A DNA stretch of 64,000 bases from Streptomyces sp. NBC_00510 (GTDB taxonomy: Bacteria > Actinomycetota > Actinomycetes > Streptomycetales > Streptomycetaceae): assembly GCA_036013505.1 (NCBI GenBank), contig CP107851.1:5606001-5670000 (forward strand). Reading direction: 5' to 3'. Shown here piece after piece: positions 55,290-63,240 of the stretch. The notes beneath the pieces were generated by a model. That model did not search any database and was not told the origin of the DNA. It worked only from the letters and a program-made list of their open reading frames with translations. How positions within the stretch are numbered: position 1 is the first letter of the stretch; each line of letters opens with the position of its first letter. The position numbers and the translations under genes are program-made.

Positions 55290-56813
55290 GTGAGTTCATC
55301 CATGCCTGATTTGGCACACGCCCAGCGCTGGAAGGCGCTGGCCTTCATCGCGATAGCCCAGCTGATGGTCGTCCTCGACGGCACCATCGTGAACATCGCC
55401 CTCCCCTCCGCCCAGACCGACCTGGGCATCTCCGACGCCAACAAGCAGTGGGTCATCACGGCCTACGCGCTGGTCTTCGGCGGCCTGCTGCTCTTCGGCG
55501 GACGCATCGCCGACCTGTGGGGCCGCCGCCGCACCTTCGTCACCGGCCTGATCGGCTTCGCCGCGGCCTCCGCGATCGGCGGCGCCGCAGCCAACGAGGG
55601 GGTGCTCTTCGGCGCCCGCGCGCTGCAGGGTGCCTTCGGCGCGCTGCTCGCGCCGGCCGCGCTGTCGCTCCTCGCGGTGATGTTCACCGAGGCCAAGGAG
55701 CGCGCCAAGGCGTTCGGCATCTACGGTGCCATCGCCGGTGGTGGCGGTGCCGTCGGTCTGATCCTCGGTGGTGTGCTCACCGAGTACCTGGACTGGCGCT
55801 GGACGTTCTTCGTCAACATCCCCTTCGCCGCCGTCGCCGCGTTCGGTGCCATGCGCTTCGTCCACGAGCCCGCCGGCAGCCGCAACAGCAGCGGCCTGGA
55901 CATCCCCGGCGTCGTGCTGGCCACCACCGGTCTGGTCTCCCTGGTCTACGGCTTCACCCGCGCCGAGACCCACGGCTGGAGCGAGGGCACCACGATCGGC
56001 CTGTTCGTGGCCTCGGTCGTGCTGCTGGTCGCGTTCGTGGTCGTCGAGGCCCGTGTGAAGGCCCCGCTGCTGCCGCTGCGCGTGGTGACCGACCGCAACC
56101 GCGGTGGTGTCTACCTCTCGCTGGGCCTGGCCATCATCGCGATGTTCGGCCTGTTCCTCTTCCTCACCTACTACCTGCAGGTCGTCCAGGGCTACTCCGC
56201 GCTGAAGACCGGCTTCGCCTTCCTCCCGATGATCGCGGGCATGATCGCCGGTTCCACGCAGATCGGCGCGCGTCTGATGACCCGCGTCCGTCCGCGCCTG
56301 CTGATGACCCCGGGCTTCCTGGTCGCGGGTCTGGGCATGCTGCTGCTGACCCAGCTGTCGGTCGACAGCTCGTACGCGGGCCTGGTCCTGCCGGCCGAGA
56401 TCCTGCTCGGCCTCGGCATGGGTACGGCCTTCATGCCGGCCATGAGCCTGGCCACGCACGGTGTCGAGCCGCGTGACGCGGGTGTCGCCTCCGCCATGGT
56501 CAACACCTCGCAGCAGGTCGGTGGTGCCATCGGCACGGCGCTGCTGAACACCATCGCGGCCAGCGCCACCACCACGTGGGTCGCCGCACACGCTGCCGAG
56601 GCCCGTACGCTCGGCAAGCAGGGCTTCGTCAACGCCGCGGCCGTGCACGGCTACTCCACCGCCATCTGGTGGGCGGTCGGCATCCTGGCCCTGTCCGCGA
56701 TCATCGCCTTCACCTTCATCACCACCAGCGGTGGCGGCGGTGTGGTGGCGGCGTCCGGCACCAAGGACGCCGAGGGTGCCGAGGAGGTCGCCGTCCCGGT
56801 GATCGCCCACTGA
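55290..56813 (+). CDS. MFS multidrug exporter, DHA2 (14-TM) family
   Basis: A 507-residue transporter with 14 hydrophobic helices. LDGTIVNIALPSAQTDLG (motif D1 of the DHA2 family) is near residue 35, GRIADLWGRRRTFVTG (motif A) near 72-87 and ILGGVLTEYLDWRWTFFVN (motif C/antiporter) near 155. GTG 55290 or ATG 55302 may be the start. Proton-driven export of drugs is expected. Codon usage is a little less GC-extreme than in neighbours (many GGT codons). Confidence 0.9.
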   Translation: MSSSMPDLAHAQRWKALAFIAIAQLMVVLDGTIVNIALPSAQTDLGISDANKQWVITAYALVFGGLLLFGGRIADLWGRRRTFVTGLIGFAAASAIGGAAANEGVLFGARALQGAFGALLAPAALSLLAVMFTEAKERAKAFGIYGAIAGGGGAVGLILGGVLTEYLDWRWTFFVNIPFAAVAAFGAMRFVHEPAGSRNSSGLDIPGVVLATTGLVSLVYGFTRAETHGWSEGTTIGLFVASVVLLVAFVVVEARVKAPLLPLRVVTDRNRGGVYLSLGLAIIAMFGLFLFLTYYLQVVQGYSALKTGFAFLPMIAGMIAGSTQIGARLMTRVRPRLLMTPGFLVAGLGMLLLTQLSVDSSYAGLVLPAEILLGLGMGTAFMPAMSLATHGVEPRDAGVASAMVNTSQQVGGAIGTALLNTIAASATTTWVAAHAAEARTLGKQGFVNAAAVHGYSTAIWWAVGILALSAIIAFTFITTSGGGGVVAASGTKDAEGAEEVAVPVIAH

Positions 56814-56856
56814 CGGACGCGTCGACGACGACGGCACGCCGGAGACGGCGAGTACG

Positions 56857-56897
56857 GCGAAGGGCCCCGCTTCATGGGAGGAAGCGGGGCCCTTCGC
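56857..56897. terminator. Perfect 17-bp terminator between convergent genes
   Basis: GCGAAGGGCCCCGCTTC pairs with GAAGCGGGGCCCTTCGC around a 7-nt loop. It serves the MFS gene and the minus-strand dioxygenase gene. Confidence 0.85.
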
Positions 56898-56907
56898 GTT
56901 GCGGAGA

Positions 56908-57675
56908 CTACCGGCCGAACTGCACGGACCGTTTGGCCAGGCCCATCCAGAAGCCGTCGATGACGCTGCGCTGGGTGCCGAGGTCGTCCTCGGCCGCGCC
57001 CATCGTGACGAAGAGCGGCGCGAAGTGCTCGGTCCTGGGGTGGGCGAGCCGCCCGGCGGGGGACTTGTGCTCGAAGTCCAGCAGGGCGTCCACGTCCTGC
57101 CCGTCCAGCGCGCGGTGCCCCCAGTCGTCGAACTCCGCCGACCAGCCCGGCACTCCGCCGGCGTGCCGCAGCGCGGCCAGGTTGTGGGTGAAGAAGCCGC
57201 TGCCGACGATCAGCACGCCCTCGTCGCGCAGCGGGGCGAGTCTGCGCCCGATGTCCATGAGCTCCTGCGGGTCGAGCGTGGGCATCGAGACCTGCAGCAC
57301 GGGGACGTCGGCGTCCGGGTACATCTCCACGAGCGGGACGTACGCCCCGTGGTCCAGGCCCCGGTCCGGGACGTCCTGGACGGGAGTGCCCGCGCCGCGC
57401 AGCAGCTTGCGCACGGAGCCGGCCAGCGCGGGCGCGCCCGGGGCCGCGTACCGCACCTCGTAGTAGTGGCGGGGGAAGCCCCCGAAGTCGTACACGAGCG
57501 GGACCGTGGTGGTGGCGCCCAGGGCGAGCGGGGCCTCCTCCCAGTGCGCGGAGACCATGAGGACCGCCGTGGGGCGGGGGAGCCCGGCGGACCAGGCGGC
57601 CAGTTCGCCGGGCCACACCGGGTCGTCGGCGAGCGGCGGGGCGCCGTGCGAGAGGTAGAGGGCGGGCATGCGCAT
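56908..57675 (-). CDS. DODA-type extradiol dioxygenase (LigB family)
   Basis: A 255-residue class III extradiol dioxygenase. The metal-binding LSHGAPP (His9) opens the protein. SAHWEE (His44) and RGLDHGAYVPL (His110) follow, with GSGFFTHNL near 158. Such proteins open catechol rings, for example 4,5-DOPA dioxygenase YgiD; many housekeeping members have no known substrate. It follows ribA by 9 bp on the minus strand, under a MarR-type control region. Confidence 0.9.
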   Translation of the reverse strand: MRMPALYLSHGAPPLADDPVWPGELAAWSAGLPRPTAVLMVSAHWEEAPLALGATTTVPLVYDFGGFPRHYYEVRYAAPGAPALAGSVRKLLRGAGTPVQDVPDRGLDHGAYVPLVEMYPDADVPVLQVSMPTLDPQELMDIGRRLAPLRDEGVLIVGSGFFTHNLAALRHAGGVPGWSAEFDDWGHRALDGQDVDALLDFEHKSPAGRLAHPRTEHFAPLFVTMGAAEDDLGTQRSVIDGFWMGLAKRSVQFGR

Positions 57676-57684
57676 GGGGCCTCC

Positions 57685-58332
57685 TCAGGCCGGGAGGTCG
57701 AGGGTGTGGTGGGTGTGCTCGGCCTTGGCGCGCAGGTAGCGCACGTTGTCCTCGGACAGGTGGACCCCGGTCGGCACCCGCTCGGCGATCGTGACGCCCA
57801 GCGCGGACAGCTGCGCCGCCTTGTCGGGGTTGTTGCTGAGCAGGCGGACGGCGTCGACGCCGAGGGCGCCGAGCATCTGGGCGGCGGCGGTGTAGTCGCG
57901 CTCGTCGTCCAGGCGTCCGAGGGCGCGGTTGGCGGCGTAGGTGTCCAGGCCCTCGTCCTGGAGGGCGTACGCGTCGAGCTTGGCGTACAGGCCGATGCCG
58001 CGGCCTTCCTGGCGCAGGTAGAGCAGGTAGCCGCCGGTCTCGGCGATGCGTTGCACGGCCTCGCGCAGCTGGGGGCCGCAGTCGCAGCGCGCCGAGCCGA
58101 AGACGTCGCCCGTCAGGCACTCGGAGTGCGGGCGGACCAGCGGCGACGTCGCGCCCTCGTGAGGGCCGAGGCCGAGCGCGATGTGCTCCTTGCCGTCGGC
58201 GAGGCCGGTGAAGGTGAAGACGTCGGCCGGGGTCGTCCAGCCGTCGGGGAAGCGCAGGGGGATCCGCACCCGGGTGCGGATGGCCGCGCGCGATGGGGCG
58301 GGGGCTGCGTCCGGTGCGGTCGGGGTCGTCAT
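57685..58332 (-). CDS. ribA: GTP cyclohydrolase II
   Basis: A 215-residue GTP cyclohydrolase II. The zinc site is CLTGDVFGSARCDCG (three cysteines, about 67-81), the catalytic segment is LRQEGRGIGLYAKLDAYALQD, and LLSNNPDKAAQLSALGV is near 160-180. It converts GTP to the first riboflavin intermediate, 2,5-diamino-6-ribosylamino-4-pyrimidinone 5'-phosphate, releasing formate and pyrophosphate. It is a stand-alone copy apart from the rib cluster and sits in an operon with a dioxygenase under a MarR regulator, which suggests a special rather than general flavin role. Confidence 0.93.
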   Translation of the reverse strand: MTTPTAPDAAPAPSRAAIRTRVRIPLRFPDGWTTPADVFTFTGLADGKEHIALGLGPHEGATSPLVRPHSECLTGDVFGSARCDCGPQLREAVQRIAETGGYLLYLRQEGRGIGLYAKLDAYALQDEGLDTYAANRALGRLDDERDYTAAAQMLGALGVDAVRLLSNNPDKAAQLSALGVTIAERVPTGVHLSEDNVRYLRAKAEHTHHTLDLPA

Positions 58333-58356
58333 ACGGCTCCCTCGCCTGAAGAGTTC

Positions 58357-58370
58357 CTTGAAGTTTCAAG
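58357..58370. promoter_or_regulatory. MarR operator 1
   Basis: CTTGAA-GT-TTCAAG, 6+6 palindrome, 25 bp before ribA. Confidence 0.8.
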
Positions 58371-58397
58371 CTGGCAAGGGGAACGTACCGGCGATTG

Positions 58398-58411
58398 CTT
58401 GAAAGTTCAAG
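58398..58411. promoter_or_regulatory. MarR operator 2
   Basis: CTTGAA-AG-TTCAAG, the same palindrome 41 bp from operator 1 (about four helical turns) and 23 bp before the marR start. The pair implies cooperative autoregulated repression of both divergent units. Confidence 0.8.
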
Positions 58412-58433
58412 GTCGAATTCGTAGAGTGGGAGG

Positions 58434-58934
58434 ATGACGACGAGAGCCCCCGAACCCCGCTGGTTGAGCGAGGAGGAGCAGCGCGCCTGGCGCGCGTACA
58501 TGGCGTCCACCCAGTTGATCTCGGACGCACTCGACCGGCAGCTCCAGCGCGACGCGCGGATGCCCCACGCGTACTACTCGCTGCTGGTGTGGCTCTCGGA
58601 GACCCCCGACCGCCGGATGCGCATGACGGAGCTGGCCGAACGCTCGAAGATTACGCGCAGCCGGCTCTCCCATGCCATCTCCCGCCTGGAGGAGAACGGC
58701 TGGGTCCGTCGCGAGAACTGCCCCTCCGACCGGCGGGGCCAGCTCGCGGTCCTCACCGACGAGGGCTTCGCCGCGCTCGCCGCGGCCGCTCCCGGCCATG
58801 TGGAGGCGGTGCGCGGGGCGATCTTCGACCGGCTCTCGGAGGAGCAGGTGCGCCAGCTCGGCGAGATCTGCCGGGTCATCGCCGAGGGGCTGCAGCCGCA
58901 GAACGGAGCGGTGGACCTTCCCTGGCTGCGCTGA
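58434..58934 (+). CDS. MarR-family regulator
   Basis: A 166-residue MarR protein. The winged HTH is RMTELAERSKITRSRLSHAISRLEENGWVRRENCPSDRRGQLAVLTDEG (about 63-110). ATG 58434 with GGGAGG upstream. Divergent from ribA-dioxygenase, with two identical-arm palindromes in the 101-bp gap. Probably responds to a phenolic ligand, as many MarR proteins do; this is inferred from the adjacent ring-opening dioxygenase. Confidence 0.92.
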   Translation: MTTRAPEPRWLSEEEQRAWRAYMASTQLISDALDRQLQRDARMPHAYYSLLVWLSETPDRRMRMTELAERSKITRSRLSHAISRLEENGWVRRENCPSDRRGQLAVLTDEGFAALAAAAPGHVEAVRGAIFDRLSEEQVRQLGEICRVIAEGLQPQNGAVDLPWLR

Positions 58935-58946
58935 GCGCGCGCCGGT

Positions 58947-59474
58947 TCAGGTCAGGTCCTTCTCGTACCAGGCGACGTCCCAGTAGCGGCCGAACTTCCG
59001 GCCGACCTCGCGGTAGACGCCCAGCGGGCGGAAGCCGAAACGGGTGTGCAGGCGGACGGACGCCTCGTTGGGCTGTGCGATCCCGGCGTACGCGCGGTGC
59101 AGGTCCTCGCCCCGCAGGGCCTCGAAGAGCGCCGTGTAGAGCAGGGTGCCGACGCCGCGGCCCCCGGCCTCCGGGGCGCAGTACACGGAGGTCTCCACGG
59201 AGGTGGAGTACGCGGCCTTCGGGCGGAACGGGCTGCTCGTGGCGTATCCGAGCAGGCCGTTCGTGCCGTCCTGTTCCGTCCCGTGGGCAACCAAAAGGCG
59301 GTGCGGTCCGTCTTCCGGGTGGGAGAGCAGCCAAGGGCGGCGCTGTGCCGGGGAGAAAGGCTCCAGGTCGAATGTGACCGGTGTCTCACGGACGTAGTGG
59401 TTGTAGAGGTCGGTGAGGGCCTGCAGGTCCTCTTCCCCACCCGGCCTGACCTGCACTTCGACGGACTCGGGCAA
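58947..59474 (-). CDS. GNAT-family N-acetyltransferase
   Basis: A 175-residue GNAT protein. VRPGGEEDLQALTDLYNHYV opens it and the acetyl-CoA-binding APEAGGRGVGTLLYTALFEAL motif lies near residue 100-120. ARLHTRFGF-like sequence (VRLHTRFGFRPLG) follows. The start is a TTG (59474) with GGAGG 7 bp upstream. The pattern resembles phosphinothricin/methionine sulfoximine acetyltransferases. Divergent from hrdD. Confidence 0.86.
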   Translation of the reverse strand: MPESVEVQVRPGGEEDLQALTDLYNHYVRETPVTFDLEPFSPAQRRPWLLSHPEDGPHRLLVAHGTEQDGTNGLLGYATSSPFRPKAAYSTSVETSVYCAPEAGGRGVGTLLYTALFEALRGEDLHRAYAGIAQPNEASVRLHTRFGFRPLGVYREVGRKFGRYWDVAWYEKDLT

Positions 59475-59537
59475 TGATCCACCTCCGGCTGTGGCCGGAC
59501 AGGGTACTGCAAGATCGTAAAAAACGGGGCGGCGCTT

Positions 59538-59564
59538 GGGAATTGTGTCCGGATTCCAGTCGTT
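59538..59564 (+). promoter_or_regulatory. SigR-type promoter of hrdD
   Basis: GGGAAT-N18-GTT, an exact match to the SigR (thiol-oxidative stress sigma) consensus, 100 bp before hrdD. The S. coelicolor hrdD gene is a known SigR target. Confidence 0.75.
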
Positions 59565-59663
59565 ATCTCTTTTCGAGTGGGCAGCCGAAAGGCACGCGTG
59601 AAGCTGCTGGAGGGGCAGCTCACTCGATCCGACACCCGACCGAACCTTCGCAAGGGAGCACGC

Positions 59664-60650
59664 ATGGCAACCCGTGCCGTCGCCCGCAGCACCACCGGCG
59701 GGAAAAGCAGCGCTCGCGCAGGCCACGGCGAGATGGCCGACCGCGACCTCGTCGGCATGTACCTCGACGAGATCGCGCGCACGCCGCTGCTCGACGCCGC
59801 GCAGGAAGTCGAGCTTTCCAGGGCGATCGAGGCCGGCGTCTACGCCGAGCAGCTCCTCGCGGGCGAGGAGCTGGGTCAGGGAGCGGACGCCGGCCGAGAG
59901 GAACTGGAGACGATAGCCGCCGCGGGTGCGCGGGCCAAGGACGTCTTCATCCGTTCCAACCTGCGCCTGGTCGTCGCCGTCGCGCGACGCTATCCGCGCA
60001 GCGGCCTGCCGCTGCTCGACCTCATCCAGGAGGGCAACGCAGGCCTGGTACGCGCCGTCGAGAAGTTCGACTACACCAAGGGCTTCAAGTTCTCCACGTA
60101 CGCGACGTGGTGGATCCGTCAGGCGATCACCCGGTCCATCGCGGACCAGTCGCGCACCATCCGGCTCCCCGTCCACCTGGTGGAGGAGCTGGGGCGGGTG
60201 CGCCGGGTGCAGCGCGAGTTCAACCGCGAGCACGGGCGCGACCCGGAGCCCGCGGAGATCGCGGCCGAGCTCGGCTCCACCCCGGAACGGATCTCCGACG
60301 TCCTGGACTGGGCGCGCGACCCCGTGAGCCTGAACATGTCGGTGGATGACGAGGGCGAGACCCAGTTCGGCGATCTCGTCGAGGACACGTCGGCGGCCTC
60401 GCCGGAGGACTCCGTACTCGTCATGCTGCGGCGTGAGGAACTGGAGGATCTGATCGACCGGCTCGACGACCGGACGGCGTCCATCATCCGGGCGCGGTAC
60501 GGGATCGTGGACGGCCGCGAGCGCACGCTGACGGAGGTCGGCAAGCAGCACGGGCTGACGCGTGAGCGGATCCGGCAGATCGAGAAGCACGCGCTGGCGG
60601 ACCTCAAGCGCATGGCGCGCGCAACCGGGCTGTCCATCGAGGCGGCCTGA
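59664..60650 (+). CDS. hrdD: Group 2 principal-like sigma factor HrdD
   Basis: A 328-residue sigma-70 protein. DLVGMYLDEIARTPLL (region 1.2), DVFIRSNLRLVVAVARRY with LPLLDLIQEGNAGLVRAVEKFDYTKGFKFSTYATWWIRQAITRS (region 2), and TLTEVGKQHGLTRERIRQIEKHAL (region 4.2) are all present. Sequence and length match HrdD, a non-essential sigma in Streptomyces. ATG 59664 (AAGGGAG upstream); the longer frame upstream is non-family. A SigR promoter precedes it. Confidence 0.95.
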   Translation: MATRAVARSTTGGKSSARAGHGEMADRDLVGMYLDEIARTPLLDAAQEVELSRAIEAGVYAEQLLAGEELGQGADAGREELETIAAAGARAKDVFIRSNLRLVVAVARRYPRSGLPLLDLIQEGNAGLVRAVEKFDYTKGFKFSTYATWWIRQAITRSIADQSRTIRLPVHLVEELGRVRRVQREFNREHGRDPEPAEIAAELGSTPERISDVLDWARDPVSLNMSVDDEGETQFGDLVEDTSAASPEDSVLVMLRREELEDLIDRLDDRTASIIRARYGIVDGRERTLTEVGKQHGLTRERIRQIEKHALADLKRMARATGLSIEAA

Positions 60651-60680
60651 CGTCAGGCGGGCGCCGCAGCAGGCGCCCGC
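60645..60680 (+). terminator. First hrdD terminator hairpins
   Basis: GCCTGACGTCAGGC, a perfect palindrome, overlaps the stop codon. A stem GCGGGCGCC / GGCGCCCGC follows at 60657-60680. Confidence 0.55.
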
Positions 60681-60692
60681 GCCACCACAGAC

Positions 60693-60729
60693 TCGAGCCC
60701 CGGTGCCACCCCCCTGTACCGGGGCTCGA
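60693..60729 (+). terminator. Second hrdD terminator hairpin
   Basis: TCGAGCCCCGGT / ACCGGGGCTCGA, 12-bp perfect stem with a 13-nt loop, followed by CCCTTTCC. Confidence 0.75.
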
Positions 60730-60826
60730 CCCTTTCCCCGGCCGGCCCGGTCGTGCGTCGCCCGCGTGCGTACGGCCGGGCCTTCGTTGCGGCTGGGCGT
60801 GTGGACGGCCCCGTACCCTGGACGGC

Positions 60827-61030
60827 ATGAGCAGCACCTCCGACCCCGCTACGGGGCCCGCCCCGGCCCCGCAAGCGCCGCGCGAGCACGTGCCGGCGCT
60901 GGTCTTCGACGACCCGCTGGACCGGCAGTCGTCCGACGACACCGACACCGGGTGGGGCGAGCGCCCCGGCCAGGGTGGTGCGGGAGATCTCGCGCGCTTC
61001 CTCGACGAGAAGCCCCCGCACCACATCTGA
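60827..61030 (+). CDS. Small conserved hypothetical protein
   Basis: A 67-residue acidic protein (MSSTSDPATGPAPAPQAPRE...PALVFDDPLDRQSSDDTDTGWGERP...LARFLDEKPPHHI). Disordered Pro/Ala-rich start and a charged end. ATG 60827; upstream region has typical promoter spacing but no strong RBS. The FDDPLDRQSSDDTD-GWGE pattern recurs in Streptomyces small proteins near mscL. Function unknown. Confidence 0.7.
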   Translation: MSSTSDPATGPAPAPQAPREHVPALVFDDPLDRQSSDDTDTGWGERPGQGGAGDLARFLDEKPPHHI

Positions 61031-61042
61031 GGCGGACGGCCG

Positions 61043-61522
61043 CTACGGATGCGTCCGGTTGGTACCGCTGTGGCCGTAGGGGGAGGGGATGCCGGGAGCA
61101 CCGCCGTGGCCCTGCTGCTGGCGGGCGAGCAGGTCGCGTATCTCGGTCAGCAGCTCCAGCTCCGTCGGGCCGGCCACCGCCGTTTCCTTGCCCTCCTTGC
61201 GCCGCTCGTTGAGCTTGTTCATCGGCAGGATCAGCAGGAAGTACACGACCGCGGCCGTGATGAGGAACGTCAGCGCCGCGCCGGCGACCGCGCCCCAGAG
61301 GAGGCCCACGCCCTTCGTGAGCTCGCCGTTGACGACGGTGCAGGGCGGCTCGATGCAGAGGGTGTAGCCGTCGAGGTTCTTGGTGCCGATGGCACCGATC
61401 ACCGGATTGATGAGGCCCTTCACGAACGCGTCGACGATCTTGCTGAACGCGGCGCCGACGACGACCGCCACAGCGAGCTCGACGACGTTGCCACGCAGCA
61501 GGAAGGCTTTGAAGCCCTTCAA
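61043..61522 (-). CDS. mscL: Large-conductance mechanosensitive channel MscL
   Basis: A 159-residue MscL. MKGFKAFLLRGNVVELAVAVVVGAAFSKIVDAFVKGLINPVIGAI forms the amphipathic start and TM1 (G-x-x-x-x-A pore-lining pattern). TM2 AVAGAALTFLITAAVVYFLLILPMNKL follows, then a charged C-terminal helix with ELELLTEIRDLLA. It opens under membrane tension to release solutes on hypo-osmotic shock. Confidence 0.95.
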   Translation of the reverse strand: MKGFKAFLLRGNVVELAVAVVVGAAFSKIVDAFVKGLINPVIGAIGTKNLDGYTLCIEPPCTVVNGELTKGVGLLWGAVAGAALTFLITAAVVYFLLILPMNKLNERRKEGKETAVAGPTELELLTEIRDLLARQQQGHGGAPGIPSPYGHSGTNRTHP

Positions 61523-61709
61523 GGGACGATTTCCTTTCGAAGAACGACCGTGCAGTTCGGCCCGGGGGACCCGTGGGGCCTGGTGGTGTCCGCCGGGCGC
61601 CGCCGGCGTGGGGGCCGGCGGTGACGGAGGTGGGTGAGCGGTTCGGCCTCCGAGGGTAAGGGGTGGCGCCGCGGGCCTCCCCGCCGGTTGCCTTTCTCAC
61701 GGAGTGCGG

Positions 61710-62357
61710 CTAGCGCAGCGCCACCGCCAGGGGCGAGGTGGCCGCGGCGCCGGACAGCGCGGCCGCCGTCCGGCGCGGGACCGACAGCACGATGAGCGCA
61801 CCGCCCCCGAACCCGCCCCCGTCCACGCCGGTCGTCCCGCCACCTGGGGTGCCGTCGGCGGGGGAGGGCACGGCCACCACGGGCGCCCCGCGGGCCACCA
61901 CGCGCGCGGCGGCGAGGATGTCCACCCGGTCACCGGGCCGCACCAGCCCGGCCGCCGCCGCGTCCGCGATGCGCACCGGCGCCCGCACCGTGTCCCGTGC
62001 CGCCGCGGCGGGCGCCGGAGCGGGGCCCTCCCGCCCGGCCCGGCCGTCCTGCGGATCCGTACGGGGCGCCGCGGCGGCCAGCGCGGCCGCGGTCATCGCC
62101 AGGCCCGCGGCCACCATCCGCCGCCGTCGGCGCAGCGCACGCCGCAACCGGTGCCGCCCGCCACCCGCCCTGATCGGTGCGAACAACGGAACCACGCACG
62201 GGGCGGGCGCGCCCGCTCCCGCGCCCGCCGGCGGCACCGGCACGTCACCGCCGTCCGTCCACAGCGCGCATCCACCGCTGTCCACCATCTCGACCACCCC
62301 CGTCATCGGGCCCTCGTCCACCGGCGCATCCGGCCTGGCAGGACCACCATGACGCAT
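61710..62357 (-). CDS. SAF-domain membrane protein (CpaB/RcpC-like)
   Basis: A 215-residue protein (ATG 62357; ATG 62306 possible). One transmembrane segment lies at about 87-103 (MVAAGLAMTAAALAAA). It is followed by a SAF domain, DTVRAPVRIADAAAAGLVRPGDRVDILAAARVV near 125-160, and a Gly/Thr-rich linker. SAF domains occur in Flp-pilus assembly protein CpaB, but no other pilus genes are in the window. Confidence 0.72.
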   Translation of the reverse strand: MRHGGPARPDAPVDEGPMTGVVEMVDSGGCALWTDGGDVPVPPAGAGAGAPAPCVVPLFAPIRAGGGRHRLRRALRRRRRMVAAGLAMTAAALAAAAPRTDPQDGRAGREGPAPAPAAAARDTVRAPVRIADAAAAGLVRPGDRVDILAAARVVARGAPVVAVPSPADGTPGGGTTGVDGGGFGGGALIVLSVPRRTAAALSGAAATSPLAVALR

Positions 62358-62523
62358 CGCGGCGCGGCCCCCCGGCGGCCTGTGGAGTACCGACCGGTTG
62401 TGGATAACTCGGTCACCCGTTCGAGGGGATGGGTCGGGCGGGTCTGGCGGCGCGGCGCCCGCGGTGGTGTGCTTGCTGGTAACGAACCGAAGCGTCCGAG
62501 CCCGAGAGCGGGAGGTGGTCGAC

Positions 62524-63204
62524 GTGCCCAGGCAGTCATTGCGCGACGGCCCGTCCGAGAGGTCGAGAGCCCATCCGGGGGACGTCAGCCGTCGCGTCGC
62601 GCAGCGGCGGGAACAACTGGGGCTCAGCCGCGAGGAAGTGGCCGCCAAGGCCGGCATGACGCCGAGCTACGTGCGGTACGTGGAGGAGCAGTGCCATCAC
62701 ACCATCGGGACCAACGCCCTGCTCCGGCTCGCGGGGGCGCTGCGGACCACCGCCAGCCACCTCCTGGGGGGCGACGCCGAGCACGTCCCCGGGGAGACCG
62801 AGGCCGCCGGCCCACCGGTGATGGAGGAACTGCTGTCGCACGAGTGCTGGACCCGGCTGTCCGGCCATGACGTCGGCAGGATCGCGCTCACCACCGGCGG
62901 CCACCCCGCGGTCGTCCCGGTGAACTACGCGGTCGTCGACGGGGCCATCGTCTACCGCACGGCCGCGGGCGCACCCCCGTCCCTCGCCCGGGGCAGCGAG
63001 GTCGCCTTCGAGGTCGATCAGCTCGACGCCTGCCTCAGCGCGGGATGGAGCGTGCTCGTCCTCGGGGTCGCCGAGCACGTCGTCGATCCTGAGGACGCTC
63101 GCGTCCTGGAGGCCCACCCCGGCCCGTGGTCCGGGGGTGAGGACGATCTGTGGATACGCATCGTCCCCACCCACATCACGGGCAGCCTCATACGCACCGT
63201 GTAG
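62524..63204 (+). CDS. XRE-HTH / pyridoxamine 5'-phosphate oxidase-like fusion protein
   Basis: A 226-residue fusion. The N-terminal XRE HTH is RVAQRREQLGLSREEVAAKAGMTPSYVRYVEEQ (about 22-55). The C-terminal flavin-binding split-barrel domain has SHDVGRIALTTGGHPAVVPVNYAVVDGAIVYRTAAG (about 118-155). GTG 62524 (GGGAGG 8 bp upstream) is preferred; the open frame extends to 62398. Such fusions probably bind FMN or F420 and act as regulators or small reductases. Confidence 0.85.
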   Translation: MPRQSLRDGPSERSRAHPGDVSRRVAQRREQLGLSREEVAAKAGMTPSYVRYVEEQCHHTIGTNALLRLAGALRTTASHLLGGDAEHVPGETEAAGPPVMEELLSHECWTRLSGHDVGRIALTTGGHPAVVPVNYAVVDGAIVYRTAAGAPPSLARGSEVAFEVDQLDACLSAGWSVLVLGVAEHVVDPEDARVLEAHPGPWSGGEDDLWIRIVPTHITGSLIRTV

Positions 63205-63240
63205 CGCGCCGAGGGTCTTCGCCTCGCGGGGGGATCGGGG

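Noticed and set aside
57685..58433. An FMN riboswitch in front of ribA
   Set aside because: The leader is only about 100 bp to the divergent gene, contains the MarR palindromes and shows no RFN-like conserved arms.
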